NCBI GenBank assembly: GCA_030068145.1
Contig: JAPJBO010000637.1
Location: forward strand, 62,001 to 126,000
Reading direction: 5' to 3'
Length of the DNA: 64,000 nucleotides
Source: Diplonema papillatum
Taxonomy: Eukaryota; Euglenozoa; Diplonemea; Diplonemida; Diplonemidae
The notes below the pieces were generated by a model. That model did not search any database. It was not told the DNA's origin and saw only the letters and a list, made by a program, of their open reading frames with translations. Position 1 is the stretch's first letter. Each line of letters begins with the position of its first letter. The position numbers and the translations under genes are program-made. Shown in pieces: positions 52,901-62,209 of this stretch.

Positions 52901-55344
52901 CAAACGTTCCGAAGGGGTCGGACAACGCGAGCGCGACTGGGGACGCCACGTACAAGGCAGTTACGAAGCTGCTCAACCCCCTCTCCGTCAGCATGTCGGA
53001 CATTTATGGGTGGTGTTCCGACGACGGCGCGACTATGATAGGTCGAAATGAAGGGGTGATAGCGCTGATCGCTAAAAACAGCGGGCGCAAAAAAAAGGGC
53101 ATCGCTAAAGCGCTCGATGCGGCTCACCTGCTTCAGACAAAGTTGAAGTTTGTTCTGGAAGATCCCGCTGTAAAGCAGATCACCAGCACCGTTCGGTCGG
53201 TGAATCGGATTTTCAAATCCAGCACGCTGATGCGCCGTACCCTTCGGGAAGCGTGCTCCGAAGCGGGAAAGACGGCGTTGAAACCGGATGGCAGCTGGCG
53301 AATTCGCTGGCTCAAGAAATGGGCAACGTCGATGACGAAAGCGTCTCGCATGCGCGACGCGTGGGCGAAATGCCTCAGCATGGAGTCGGTCGTCAGGCGG
53401 GCGCAGAAGAAGGGGAAGTCGGAAAAGCGGCAGAAGGTGACGAAAAAACGGCTCCGGATTTCGAAGAAGCTGTGCGAGGAAAAATTCGTGACTGGCCTGA
53501 GGTACTTGTCTCAGCTATTCGGAGCCCTTGCGTGTCCGCAGCTGATTGGGCAGTTGGAGGCGGGTCAGGCCAGCCAGATTGCTGCCTACCTGCAGAAGGC
53601 GCAGCTCGCACTTGCGGTGATGAATGTCCCGGACGCGTACCTCAGCGTCCATCATCGTGCCATCTCGTTGCTGGTCCCGGAGACCGTCATGTCTGCCAAC
53701 GTGCTAGACGCCGTCACCGTGCTGGATGTCGGTCTCCTGAAGGAACGTCTTGTCGACACCGATTACGGCGAGTCTGCATGGACGCGCATGTGCGAACTTG
53801 CGTACCCGAACGACAAGGAGCACAGCGCGCTGCTGAAAGACTGGGGGAAGGTCAAGGAGGCCGCCCGGAGCACCAAACTTCTCTTCCTCGACTTCTGGAG
53901 GGCGCGTTTGGTGGAGTTGTCGGACCAGGGTTCTCGTGCCGCTCGTGTCCTTCAAGTGACACTCTGCACCGGGTGTGCCAGCAGCTGCGGCGTAGAGCGC
54001 GACTTCGGCGAAATGCGTTGGCGAGTTAGCGAGCTCAGAAACCGGGTGGAGGTGGAAACAATCAGCCAAGAGATGCTGATATCGAAGAACGGTCCATCAC
54101 CGGCTGATGCTCACGACTTCCTGATGGATGGCATCCGGTTCTGGAACGTAAAGGACCGAAGGGATTGTGGCGGGCGCCCAAAAAAGGAGACCGACTCGGA
54201 GGCGGAGCGGAACCGGAAGACGTGGACATGGGTAGAGGCCATGCATCGCCGAGGGCAAGACCCTGCCGTCCAGCGGACCGTCGACGAACTGCGTGAACGA
54301 GATCTCGCGCATTGGCTCGGGGTAAAGGGCCTCCTGGGTAACATCGCAATTGCCAGCATCGTTGCGGCTCTGCTGACGGCTCGCGTGGCAGGTCCGACTG
54401 GACAGCAGCCGGTGGCCCGCCCAAGCATCACTCCATCCGCGGTTTCTCGATCGCGAGTTACCCCGACCGCCAACGCAGCTACCTCATCGCCTGGGCAGCA
54501 GCCGAAAGCTCAAAGCATCCCTTCCGCGGGTGCTCGACCACAAGTTGCCCCGGGTGCCAAAGCATCTACCGCGTCGCAGCCCATCGCCACCCTAAGAAGC
54601 ACCCCTTCCGCGGGTGCTCGTTCACGAGTTGCCCCAGCCGCCAACGCAGCTACGTCGTCGCCTGCCAACACTGCTCAATCAAGACCTGCCCCTTCTCGGC
54701 CAAGAGGGTCCATATCAGCCTCTGCAGCGCCGTCTGCCGTAGCAGCTCCATCGCAGCCTGCATCTGCTTCGCCTATTCTGCTCCCTGTTGTTACGGCTTC
54801 AGCGAAAAGAAAGCAAACCCACCAACCCGATACACTGGGAACACACAAACGCCTCCGCACGACATCGGCCACTAAACCCGCCCCGTCAACAACTGACAAG
54901 CGTTCCTCAGCAGCTGTTCCCGCAGTCCCACAAGGCAAACGCACGACACCGGCCACTAAACCCGCCCCGTCAACAACTGACAATCGTTCCTCAGCAGCTG
55001 TTCCCGCAGTCCCACAAGGCAAACGCACGACACCGGCCACTAAACCCGCCCCGTCAACAACTGACAATCGTTCCTCAGCAGCTGTTCCCGCAGTCCCACA
55101 AGGCAAACGAAAACGTGCCTCGTCATGCCCGCCCTCTTGTCCGCCGCCCAAGGCCATAAAGCGAAGCAACGTGTCGTCGTCAGAGCTGATCGCGAGCAAA
55201 AAGTCGTCGAAAAAGGTCTGCTGCGTGAACCAGCAACATAATGCCACCACCAGGGGATCGATGCCCGTCCTGCTCATTGCACACCGGGTGGTTTCCAAGC
55301 CCGGTACTCTGCATCCTGTAAGAACCCACGGACAACGCACGTAA
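46969..55344 (+). CDS. Giant fusion ORF: ubiquitin-like / USP protease / hAT transposase
   Basis: A single 2791-codon frame from ATG (46969; a second Met is codon 24) to TAA. In order: hydrophobic segment 51-66; ubiquitin-like domain about 220-292 ending RMRGG; two tandem Cys-rich modules of about 133 residues (C324/C327 and C457/C460); Pro/Ala-rich linker with six 58-residue repeats (codons 625-972). Then a ubiquitin-specific-protease domain: Cys box GLRNVTGSCCFASS with C1056, zinc-type pairs CHQCG and CDRCG, His box GHFICVTR with H1263, then WAVHND (D1279). A second Cys/His segment follows (C1365, GHFIYLRL H1455), then a BED-like finger (C1764, C1767, H1805, H1811). The hAT transposase has D1942 in LVVDAST, D2018-D2019 in CSDDGATMIG, AH2053 and SSCGVERDFGEM with E2343 in the C-terminal dimerisation region. 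The tail is Ala/Ser/Thr/Pro-rich with three 28-residue repeats. hAT enzymes cut and paste DNA. A deubiquitinase in the same chain is unusual; its target is unknown. No stop interrupts it, so it may be recently active. Confidence 0.8.
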   Translation: MEPSSILHAHSGVQVDPNKRESTMTTPRCVNVFGLTRAQYVSSALSAKEKTAILLVLVFVLSSSLIRRSKPAAHSSTAQSSMSVSDTDGGFEDRTGQFGEDRLAETTALYLRLPSRVTSSETEPDLYPRFAPPEQELLVLACAQAPPLAAERLTRRQRRWFRQLRRQWIAQWHVRLGKLRACLGVIQEFLCQEEGPLSEVAWANPLRNSDRQHWQQEETLQLLIRDPTGRLRTATVDGTSKLSQVLKIPPEESIWASKRGGGLAPLSMDARIEELGLVGGDEIELHARMRGGSGRGYQETRVPSCASTPTAPASAAAPAPPASCAYCNPGVLSRNLLCTTCSAPATEFPICYVTRVPVALYGQWTAANKALPRVQKVLCASTADYLRDAFGSLTAGLAWPIRRILSEFAGKPFDTFDRIPLLQAASVLFVLSQVSDTVDQTIRARARASAPTAPAICAYCNVRLPDTSTDSITHLCTECAGAPDFSAKAYCARVPEALHGQWTAVNMAEPPVQKVSHESRTDYLKHVFGHAGAVTAGLVWPIQRILSEFGGCTFCTMHLVQATSILLLLSRVSDTVDQKIRARARALVPTEPAFAPTAPASAPTASPIEPASAPASVPTAPAVPRESDVAEMPARSPVPRDLAEVSALPTDIDLRPPTASAPTARASAPIAPASAPTAPAVPRESDVTEMPARSPAPRDLAEVSALPTDIDLRPPTASAPTARASAPIAPASAPTAPAVPRESDVTEMPARSPAPRDLAEVSALPTDIDLRPPTASAPTARASAPIAPASAPTAPAVPRESDVTEMPARSPAPRDLAEVSALPTDIDLRPPTASAPTARASAPIAPASAPTAPAVPRESDVTEMPARSPAPRDLAEVSALPTDIDLRPPTASAPTARASAPIAPASAPTAPAVPRESDVTEMPARSPAPRDLAEVSALPTDIDLRPPTASAPTARASAPRAPASAPTAPAVPRESDVTGVSAITAEDPEPQLPSRCSPASRLGTPPPEYGSPDPLWISRDPDLSEVSSLPAEEIDHVARDTKRGVHGLRNVTGSCCFASSVIQMLRMSNWAQTVQGDGSAFRESLLTLLRSDGEDSSSAEMTSFLRELPPYLDGTVQEDAGGMLQYVLQQFSSAELTWLCSLERTTMVCHQCGRRRLVAEPTPVVFLPFKHGEGTQKLLESTKDVELVDDIDCDRCGVRTKTSKSSKVHLLDRQEDVLMYCNRFGRFEERKHPGKPRGLVTHNGRTLHLRAFTVHQGDSRTGHFICVTRTSLGWAVHNDSVTEHSVKFPKYEGEVVVFLYSKTPLPPTEESVVAPPVRGPPTIVVGDSFPSWGERCSELLVTCLETASTSSVEQRLQSVQTGKTCALFACVMALHDVGPTQVGEDMLKACAAEFGTTVEACSNYGVNTAVVDAFAKKFRLGALRYRDLADILSGRRKAAHERNILYLSCGGPEGHFIYLRLPDAILKAEEKSLQSVAEALVTRSRCSISTETGREEAPTSPHATSETGEEAPTSPRAATPVLASEAQTNRSPSTSGAVAHLDKWEYRVFSVRSSTAETDLTHGLETLGARCCEGGFTSDDTRQGVATYVAGFVVTRLQQGNRVLGVPSDEALRLWWQTAGEHAVGKEQAPVYENSMRLQLYTPLPGSGLDAIVQQAVKAPLVSVRKIRYVVGNCPVTALRAIFSGNVARSVLLVEAVSGKRTASHFFVIEVAPARSPARPEKKTMVVMKEGMLVPERPLTSKRPLHTLTGVACFEPVGDGLMICKICKQALINDLVVKKPPRLEFAKGGVKIPTGSAGEKKRSDHEKSEFHVAAKEALLAPLLPCDRLLQTHALRKMQTTKPAPLPKKSPAALPSIPAEDVALYNLHARMYVGVKNGLSHSAMIKELAGERLQHVTLEARYNNRTALRELIGIWSELLLNRFRQQLLAEGPENLSPLFLVVDASTMPHAGDDVVGVRVRYADASEPSLLKETFIGLVPNVPKGSDNASATGDATYKAVTKLLNPLSVSMSDIYGWCSDDGATMIGRNEGVIALIAKNSGRKKKGIAKALDAAHLLQTKLKFVLEDPAVKQITSTVRSVNRIFKSSTLMRRTLREACSEAGKTALKPDGSWRIRWLKKWATSMTKASRMRDAWAKCLSMESVVRRAQKKGKSEKRQKVTKKRLRISKKLCEEKFVTGLRYLSQLFGALACPQLIGQLEAGQASQIAAYLQKAQLALAVMNVPDAYLSVHHRAISLLVPETVMSANVLDAVTVLDVGLLKERLVDTDYGESAWTRMCELAYPNDKEHSALLKDWGKVKEAARSTKLLFLDFWRARLVELSDQGSRAARVLQVTLCTGCASSCGVERDFGEMRWRVSELRNRVEVETISQEMLISKNGPSPADAHDFLMDGIRFWNVKDRRDCGGRPKKETDSEAERNRKTWTWVEAMHRRGQDPAVQRTVDELRERDLAHWLGVKGLLGNIAIASIVAALLTARVAGPTGQQPVARPSITPSAVSRSRVTPTANAATSSPGQQPKAQSIPSAGARPQVAPGAKASTASQPIATLRSTPSAGARSRVAPAANAATSSPANTAQSRPAPSRPRGSISASAAPSAVAAPSQPASASPILLPVVTASAKRKQTHQPDTLGTHKRLRTTSATKPAPSTTDKRSSAAVPAVPQGKRTTPATKPAPSTTDNRSSAAVPAVPQGKRTTPATKPAPSTTDNRSSAAVPAVPQGKRKRASSCPPSCPPPKAIKRSNVSSSELIASKKSSKKVCCVNQQHNATTRGSMPVLLIAHRVVSKPGTLHPVRTHGQRT
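48841..49884 (+). repeat. 174-bp coding repeat, six units
   Basis: Six in-frame units of 174 bp (58 codons) start with CGCGAATCCGACGTG at 48841, 49015, 49189, 49363, 49537 and 49711. A seventh, partial copy starts at 49885. Units 2-5 look essentially identical at the DNA level. The encoded unit runs RESDVTEMPARSPAPRDLAE to APTAPAVP. Minus-strand frames across it are shadows. Confidence 0.95.
54856..55107 (+). repeat. 84-bp coding repeat, three units
   Basis: Three in-frame units of 84 bp (28 codons) carry TKPAPSTTDNRSSAAVPAVP. They lie near the C-terminus of the giant ORF and differ at two or three bases. Confidence 0.95.
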
Positions 55345-56095
55345 TGTTTGATTCCCGGGTCTATTTTTCACGGATCTCTTCATCGAAGCTGATCGCGAGC
55401 AAAACTTTGTCGACAAAGATCTGCTACGCGGACCAGCAACAGAATGCCACCAGCCAGGGGATCGATACCGTCCGTGTTCAATGCACACCTGGTCAGGCTG
55501 GTGGTTTCTACGCCCGGTGCCCTGCAAATTGTAAAAACTACTGACCACGCACATAGTTTCTCGTCTCCGGGTCTATTTTTCACGGATCTCTTCATCGGAG
55601 CTGATCGCAAGCAAAAATTCGTCGGAAAAGGTTTGCTATGTGGACCAGCGGGAAAATGTCGCCAACCAGGGGATCGATTCCCGTCCTTCCCAATGCACAC
55701 CGGTGGTTTCCACGCCCGGTGCCCTGCATCTTGCACGGACCCACGAACCACGCACATACTTTTTCGTTTCCGGGTCTATTTTTCACGGATCTCTTCATTG
55801 CAGCTGATCGCGACCTAAAATTCGTCGAAAAAGGCCTGCCGCGTGGTCCGGCGGGAAAATGCCACCACCCAGGGGATCGATTCCCGTTCTTCTCAATCTA
55901 CACCTGGCGGCTTCCACGCCCGGCGCCCGGCAACTTGTAAAGGGCCACGAACCACGCACATAGTTTTTCGTCTCCGGGTCTACTTTTCACGGATCTCTTC
56001 ATCGGAGCTGAAAACGAGCAAAAATTCGTCGAAAAAGGTCTGCTACATGGACCAGCGGGAAAATGTCACCAACCAGGAAATCGATACCCATTATG
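55184..56095 (+). repeat. 204-bp array copied from the end of the giant ORF
   Basis: Five units with GAGCTGATCGCGAGCAAAA at 55184, 55388, 55600, 55803 and 56007. Each contains AAGGTCTGCTACGTGGACCA, CAGGGGATCGAT, CACGCCCGGTGCCCTGCA and GGGTCTATTTTTCACGGATC. The first unit is the last 51 codons of the ORF plus its stop region; the others are non-coding copies at about 85-90 percent identity by eye. Confidence 0.9.
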
Positions 56096-56340
56096 TGTGT
56101 GCACACGGAGAGGGCGGGGGGGGGTACCAGGGGGGGTTTGGGCGACTCTGAAAACGAGAATGAGGCAGAAACTCTGGTTTCGTCGCAATTTTTTTGCATT
56201 TTTGGGTACCTACCTGAGGTTTTCTGACGAAAAAGACGTGAACATATTTTCAGTCGTCTGGGCAGCTATTTTAGCTATTTTTAGCTAAAATAGCTAAAAA
56301 TAGCTAGCTGGCCAAATAGCTAGCTAAGTCTCACACTGCT
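56096..56340. other. Short spacer with TAGCTATTTT palindromes
   Basis: No gene. AGCTATTTTAGCTATTTTTA, then its inverted form and TAGCTAGCTGG lie at 56270-56325, immediately before the retroelement fragment. Confidence 0.5.
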
Positions 56341-57793
56341 GTGGGGGCCGTCTTCGACTTCGCTTGCATCGATCAGGCCACGCAGTCTTGCTTGGCGACG
56401 ATCACGGGTATCGAGACGGACGCCTCCGCCTGGGCCCTGGCTTCCCTTCCCGTCAGGCTAGGCGGCCTGGGTCTGCACTCCTGTGCAGACACAGCGGCGA
56501 TCGCGCATATCGCGGCCACCTTTGACGGCGAGGCTTGCCTTCCATCCCTGGTGACCCCCTACGTGCTGCCGCACGCCATGCTTCTGGACGAGGACGACAC
56601 TTTCCTAGCGTCCCTCGATGACCCGCGCCTTGCACCCTTCGAAACCGTTTTGGAGAAGATCCAGAACGCTCTGCAGGCACGGGATAACTACGGGGGACGT
56701 GGACAGAAAGTGTGGTCCGCGACGGTTCATGACGAGCGGCGCAAGGCCCTCATCATCTCGATGACTGAGGAGCTGGGCAGGTCAGGCCAGCTCCAAGGGT
56801 CGGCGCTGGCCCTGAAGCAGGTCCAAGTCCGGGCGCGGATCCAAAGCTGCTCCGGCCAACATGCGTCCGCGTGGCTTTACGGCAACGCGGAGGCAGACCC
56901 CAAGCTGTGGCTATCCCCCGCGGAGCTCGCGGTGGCCATCCGGCTCCGGCTGGGGCTGCCCATCGCCCCCATGCCGAGCATCTGTCGCCTTTGCGGGACA
57001 GGCTCGGCTGACGTTGACGGAGTGCATGCGCGGAGCTGCTTCTCCGGCGGCCGCCGGACGAGAATGCACAATGCACTCCGCGACGTCATCGCTGACTTCG
57101 CCCGCCGTGGCTTGCTGGCCCCGGCGGTCGAGCGCCCCGTGTTTTCGAACACGGAGCGGAAGCGCCCGGACATCAGCTATGTCCGGGACGGCACCACCGT
57201 TGTGTTAGATGTCGCCGTCACCTTCCCCCTGCAGCCATCGAATCCCCAGTACGCTAAGAGGGCAGCGGAGAAGCCAGGGGGGGCGGCGACAGCCTACGCA
57301 ACAGCTGTCAAAGAAGGCAAGTACCGCGGCATAATAGACAACGAGCCAAACCCTCGGGAATGGCTCGCTGTCCCGCTGGTCGTGGACACCTTCGGAGCGT
57401 GGTGTCCTGGAGCACTCACGGAGTTGCGGCAAATAGCCCGCAAAAGCGCCCTCCGTGAAGACCGGACCGCTTCGGCCGCCTGCCAGGACTTCTTCCACCA
57501 ATTGAGCTTTCAGGTAGCCCAAGGGGTGGCAAGAATAGTCATTGCATCTGGTGGGGCGCGACCGGACGAAGCGGTCCACCCTGTTGCAGGGGGTAGTGTC
57601 ACTGCATCGCGGGTTTTTTTACCTGGTCGGACCTGCTCGCTAGCAGGCCAGCCCAGGTCGCAGTGAGACTGGCGTTCACTGTGTGCTGAAGAAGCATTTT
57701 TTTGGGCTCCCGCTCCGGAAGCAACCGGATACCGGTAGCCCCGCTGTACCAACATGGCTTGTACAGTGTCCCGCGCTCCAAAAAAAAAAAAAA
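56341..57793 (+). mobile_element. 5'-truncated non-LTR retrotransposon with restriction-like endonuclease
   Basis: The frame 56341-57666 (441 codons) begins inside the region after the RT core (SLPVRLGGLGLHSC). It carries a zinc knuckle, CRLCG then GVHARSC (C215, C218), the segment GGRRTRMHNALRDVIADF, and a PD-(D/E)xK endonuclease core RPDISY with VVLDVAVTFP (D277, D290). This endonuclease type marks the R2/CRE/Utopia-like groups. The ORF is followed by about 115 bp of 3' UTR and a run of 13 A (57781-57793), taken as the poly(A) tail. Reverse transcriptase motifs are missing, so it is a dead 3' copy. Confidence 0.75.
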
Positions 57794-57795
57794 CC

Positions 57796-60000
57796 ATTCC
57801 TGGAATGCAGAATCGGGGGCGACGAGAGAGCGACCATGTGGAGACGGGTCCACAAGGCCATCCCGGACACACCAAGGGAAAAGCCGACACCCAGGGAAAG
57901 GCACAAGCTGCTTTGGCCGCTGCTCTTCGAGCTCCCTGAAGCAGCCCTCGCGTACCTTCAGGCCGTGGGGCTTGTGCCGAAGTACGAGGTCTACGAAGAC
58001 CCACCTGAGCCCGGCACACCGGAACTCGACGACAACATGGCGGCAGCAGCAACCGATGGCGTCGACAACACCTTCGACCTCGAGGGATCAAGCTCCGAGG
58101 ATGCCGAAGGCTGGGCATAGTTCGGGCCGGGTCGGAAGACTGAGGCGGCAACACACCCGGCACATCCGTGCAAAGCAACCTCACCCGACCGCCGGTGCAG
58201 GCGCAACAGGGCTGCTGAGTGCGAAGCGCGAATCAGTACGCTGACGGCGCAGTCCAACACCAGACGCACACACCCGGCACTACACAGTCCCCACGGCCAC
58301 CGACCAACCGCCGCAAGGCGGCAGCAGTAAACCGGCAGCACGACAACGGAGACGCAGGCGCCGACGAACAGCCGAAGCCCGCACGCCGACACGGACGCAG
58401 CCGGTCACCGGACCGAACAGCACCTGAGAACAATAAGAAAAGAGAGGGGAAAAAAAGAAGGCAAACAAAAGTACCACCGCAGCAGCGCAACAGCGCCGCG
58501 ACCGAACACGACTACCAACGAAGGGTAGACTCGGTGCACCGACAGCACACCCACCTGACCATAGGAAGGTCCAAAAGGGTGGAGTGAGCACTGGAGCGGT
58601 CACTGAGGCAGATAGGTAGCTGCAACACAAGAACAGTGCATTAGCAACCAAAACAAAAAAAGACAACCCTCCGGGCCGAGAGCGGACAATGAGCACGGGA
58701 TAGAACAGCGTCAGAAACACCAGCCCGGTGTTTCCGACTGCCGGAGACGACCTGGCCAACGGACCGCACCACGCAGAGTGAGCACTGGAGCGGTCACTGA
58801 GGCAGACAGGTAGCTGCAACACAAGAACAGTGCATTAGCAACCAAAACAAAAAAAAGACAACCCTCCGGGCCGAGAGCGGACAATGAGCACGGGATAGAA
58901 CAGCGTCGGAAACACCAGCCCGGTGTTTCTGACGCTGCCGGAAGCGACCAGGCCAACGGACCGCACCACGCAACAGCGCCGCAAAGCGAAACAGAGACAA
59001 GCAGCAAGCTCAAAGGCCCCGGAAGGAAGAACAAAGTAGAGGCAGGCGAAGCGCCCAACGGACCGCACCACGCAACAGCGCCGCAAAGCGAAACAGAGAC
59101 AAGCAGCAACCAAACCAGCCCCCCCCGACCGAAGCGGAGGACCGACTCAACAGGCAAACCCTGGCACGCCAGGGTTTACCAACAGAAGTCAGAACACCGC
59201 CCGGAAGGGAGAGCCGCACAACAAGTCCAAAAAATACCCCCCACCAACTGCCGAAAAAGAAATACCTTTCCCTTACCTTGTCCCACAAAACCAGAACCAA
59301 TAACAACGCCCCCCCCCCAAGCACGCAAGAGAAGCCGAGTCCTGCCAAAACAACAGACAACGTATTAACCCCCCGTTTCAGTGCTACACGCACCACGCTC
59401 AACAACAACCCACAAGAGCGAAGGCAGCAGGACGGGCAGCGGCAGCGAAACAGCGCCACGCGCCCGACAACAACAGGAAAGTCCCGAAGCGAAAGCAAAC
59501 CCCCCCCGACCGACACGGAAGACCGACTCAACAGGCAAACCTGGCACGCCAGGGTTACCAAAAGACGTCAGAACACCGCACCGGAAAGGGAGGGCGAGCG
59601 AAGGACGAAGCCACAACAAAACCAAGGAAAAACAACCATCACTGCACACAACACGCAGAGCCAAGCAGCATATCAGCAGCGAACCAAAGCAAACCCTTGA
59701 CAAATTACTATCACAGGCAACTGACAGCACGACAATCGCCGGAAACACACCGACCGCGACTGGTAAAGCCTGGCACGCCAGGACATCATTACCAAAACAG
59801 CGGCAAGAAACAAGGGGAGGGCGGGCAAGAAACAATCCCACTGAACCCCCCCACAACCATACCAAGAACGAACGAAAGGAAACAGAAAACAAACAAACGC
59901 CCCAAGGATGAAGAGGAGGCACAAGGAACCTTAGCACCGTATCCCCAAGCCTAACCCGGGTGCGGTTTCCAAATTTTTGAAATTGAAATTGAAATTGAAA
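57796..60000 (+). mobile_element. 5'-truncated RNase H-type non-LTR retrotransposon, copy 1
   Basis: Only the last 108 codons remain (FLECRIGG, RHKLLWPLLFELPEAALAYL, YEVYEDPPEPGTPELDD, stop at 58120). They match the end of the 60050-60928 ORF. About 1.84 kb of 3' UTR follows, with internal direct repeats at 58583-58735 and 58776-58928 (193 bp apart), at 58968 and 59064, and at 59125-59215 and 59516-59605. It ends CCAAGGATG, GGCACAAGGAACC, then a tail of AATTGA hexamers (59977-59998). Confidence 0.7.
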
Positions 60001-60049
60001 ACAGTAAGTAGAAGCGAAGGCGCTTCATAGGACTAAGAGCACGCAGGCT

Positions 60050-61620
60050 AACACCTGGTTCCTGACGGACTCCAGCTCACTGCTGACCGAGCTAAGGCGA
60101 GGCCCACACAAGCAAAAAGAGCCAACCAACATCGAAATCTGGCAGCTGCTCGAAAAGCTCGTGGCGAAGGGGCACACGCCGATCCTGCAGTTTGTCTTCG
60201 GACACTGTGCCCTGGCGGGTAACGATGAAGCGGACGCACTGGCGAAAGGCGGTATCTCCACAGCGCATGTGGAAAAACAACCGCCAATGACGGTGGCAAC
60301 GGCAAGGGCGCGCTACCGCGAGCACACCTGGGAAAGCGTGCATGCGTCAGCGATGAAGGCATCCCCGTACCGTCCCGGCGGACCGCTACCGTATGCGCAA
60401 CTCGTTCGAGGACGCAAGGTGCCCAAAACAGCGCACCTCACGAGGCGTGCGGAGCGAGAAATCCGCCAGCTGAGGACAGGGCACCACGAGCTCCTCCACA
60501 ACCGGTACCGCAAAGACTGGGAAGACCTCGCAGCCGAAGAAAGGCAGAGAGTCCGTCCGTGCGAGCTTTGCGACGCGACGCCCGTCTGCCCGATCACGCA
60601 CCTGTTCCTCGAGTGCAAAGTCGGGTACGCCATGAGGGCGCCGATGTGGAGGCAGGTGTTCGAAGCCGACCCGAAGGTCCCGAGGGAGCTACCGGCGCCA
60701 GCTTCGAGGCACAAGATGCTCTGGCCCCTGCTTTTCGAGCACCCGGAGGCAGCACTCGCCTACCTGCAGGACGCTGGGCTCGTGGCGAGGTACCAGATAC
60801 TGGAGGACCCGCCCGACCCCCAAACCCCCGCCTTGCATGAAACCCCGCAGGCAGGAGGGCCCAACTTCGCCGACGCGCTGGACCTCGACGCAACAAGCAG
60901 CGCAACAAGCTCGAACGACTGGGTTTGACGAAGACTCGCCGCATCGACGCTCAGACGCAAGCACCAACAGCAGCAGCAGCTTAGACCGCTAACCGGCCAA
61001 TGCCTATGAATGAAAAGAACGGGAGGGAAAAAAAAAGAAGAGACCGAACGCAGACAAACGCACAGGCGCCAAGCCTGGCAGCAACAACCCTCAGACCGAG
61101 TCGGAGGAATGCACGGTGCACCGACAGCATGCACACCTGACCATAGGAAAGGTCAAAGTAAGGGTGAAGCAAGCTTACGAGCGGTCACCGGGATGCAGAT
61201 AGAAAACTGCATGAAACAACGTACAAGTGCACTAGCAACCAACAAGACAATCTCCTGGAGCCGGCGTCGGGAGGGCGAACTAAGACGCTAACGCCCACCG
61301 ACACCCAGGAAGAGCCCGCATCGGACTGCCGCCGCGAAACAGCACCGCGCAGACCACCCCGGATCTCCCTTTTCTCCACCTCTTATTTCCATTTCCCCTC
61401 TGTTCAGTTCCGGGAGTAGGGGAGGGCGGGCAAAGTAAAAAGCTCACTGAACCCCCCCGCCACAATGTGAGACTGTAAAAACAAAGAACGAAACCGAACA
61501 CGAAAACAAACAACGCGCCAAGGATGGCGACGGGGAGGCACAAGGAACCACCTCACCTGTTCTCAAGAACTAACCCGAGGCAGGTATCCACCGTACCGAT
61601 AACCGATAACCGATAACAAT
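60050..61620 (+). mobile_element. 5'-truncated RNase H-type non-LTR retrotransposon, copy 2
   Basis: The frame from about 60050 to the stop at 60928 starts inside RNase H (LTDSSSLL, NIEIWQLLEKL, GHCALAGNDEAD). It continues with RRAEREIRQLRTGHHELLHN and a zinc knuckle CELCDATPVCPITHLFLEC, and ends SSATSSNDWV. It is clearly related to 35969-38638 (same RNase H and RRAEREIRQ). The 3' UTR (60929-61600) repeats the GAGCGGTCAC and AGTGCACTAGCAACCAA text of copy 1 and ends GGCACAAGGAACC, then an ACCGAT hexamer tail (61595-61618). The catalytic RT and the first RNase H residues are missing. Confidence 0.75.
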
Positions 61621-61648
61621 TTTTTTTTGTGTCAGAACTGACAACCAG

Positions 61649-62209
61649 CAGGGGACTTTAAAAGTTTGGGGTCCGAGCCAAAAACCCGGTTTGAGCCAAA
61701 AAACCGGTTTGGTTATGTAGGTCGGTGTATCACACTTGCATGCGGTGCTGCATCACGAGCGGGCTACTTTCTGCACTCTGTGTGGAGTTTTCCGCACTCT
61801 AGGCACTCTCGGTTTCCATGATCCACATGAAGGAAGCAAAAAGAAGCACTGTGTTGGTCAGAAAAGCACATTTTTCTTTCAGAACAAAAGGTTGCAATAA
61901 GAAATGACAAAAAGGCGGAGACGTAAAGAAACACCAGCTTCATGATGAGCCCCCCACTCCCCCCCACTCCCCGTTTTTCCCCCTTTTTAGGTTAAGCTGT
62001 TTTTTGAGGGCTTATTTGTACGCTATTACAGGCAGGTACGTTCATTACTACTATAGTACTACTACACAGTGAAGGTGGTAAAACTTTGAAATCGGTCTAT
62101 AAGATTTTTTTTTTTCCCCTCAAAAACTTTTTTTTTTCGGTCCCCTCAAAAACTCAAACCGGTTTATTCGGTTTGTCAAACCGATAAACCGGTATTTTAA
62201 AGTCCCCTG
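61649..62209. mobile_element. 561-bp hAT-type MITE
   Basis: Ends CAGGGGACTTTAAAA and its reverse complement TTTTAAAGTCCCCTG. The direct repeat CAACCAG abuts both ends (61642-61648 and 62210-62216). Inside are AACCGGTTT-type repeats in both orientations (61690-61712, 62155-62192) and T-runs near 62107 and 62130. No coding capacity. Confidence 0.8.

Noticed and set aside
58280..59937. Long minus-strand Leu/Val/Ser/Cys-rich ORFs
   Set aside because: They lie in the 3' UTR of a + strand retrotransposon, their frame shifts between repeat copies, and the hydrophobic composition comes from A/C-rich + strand DNA.
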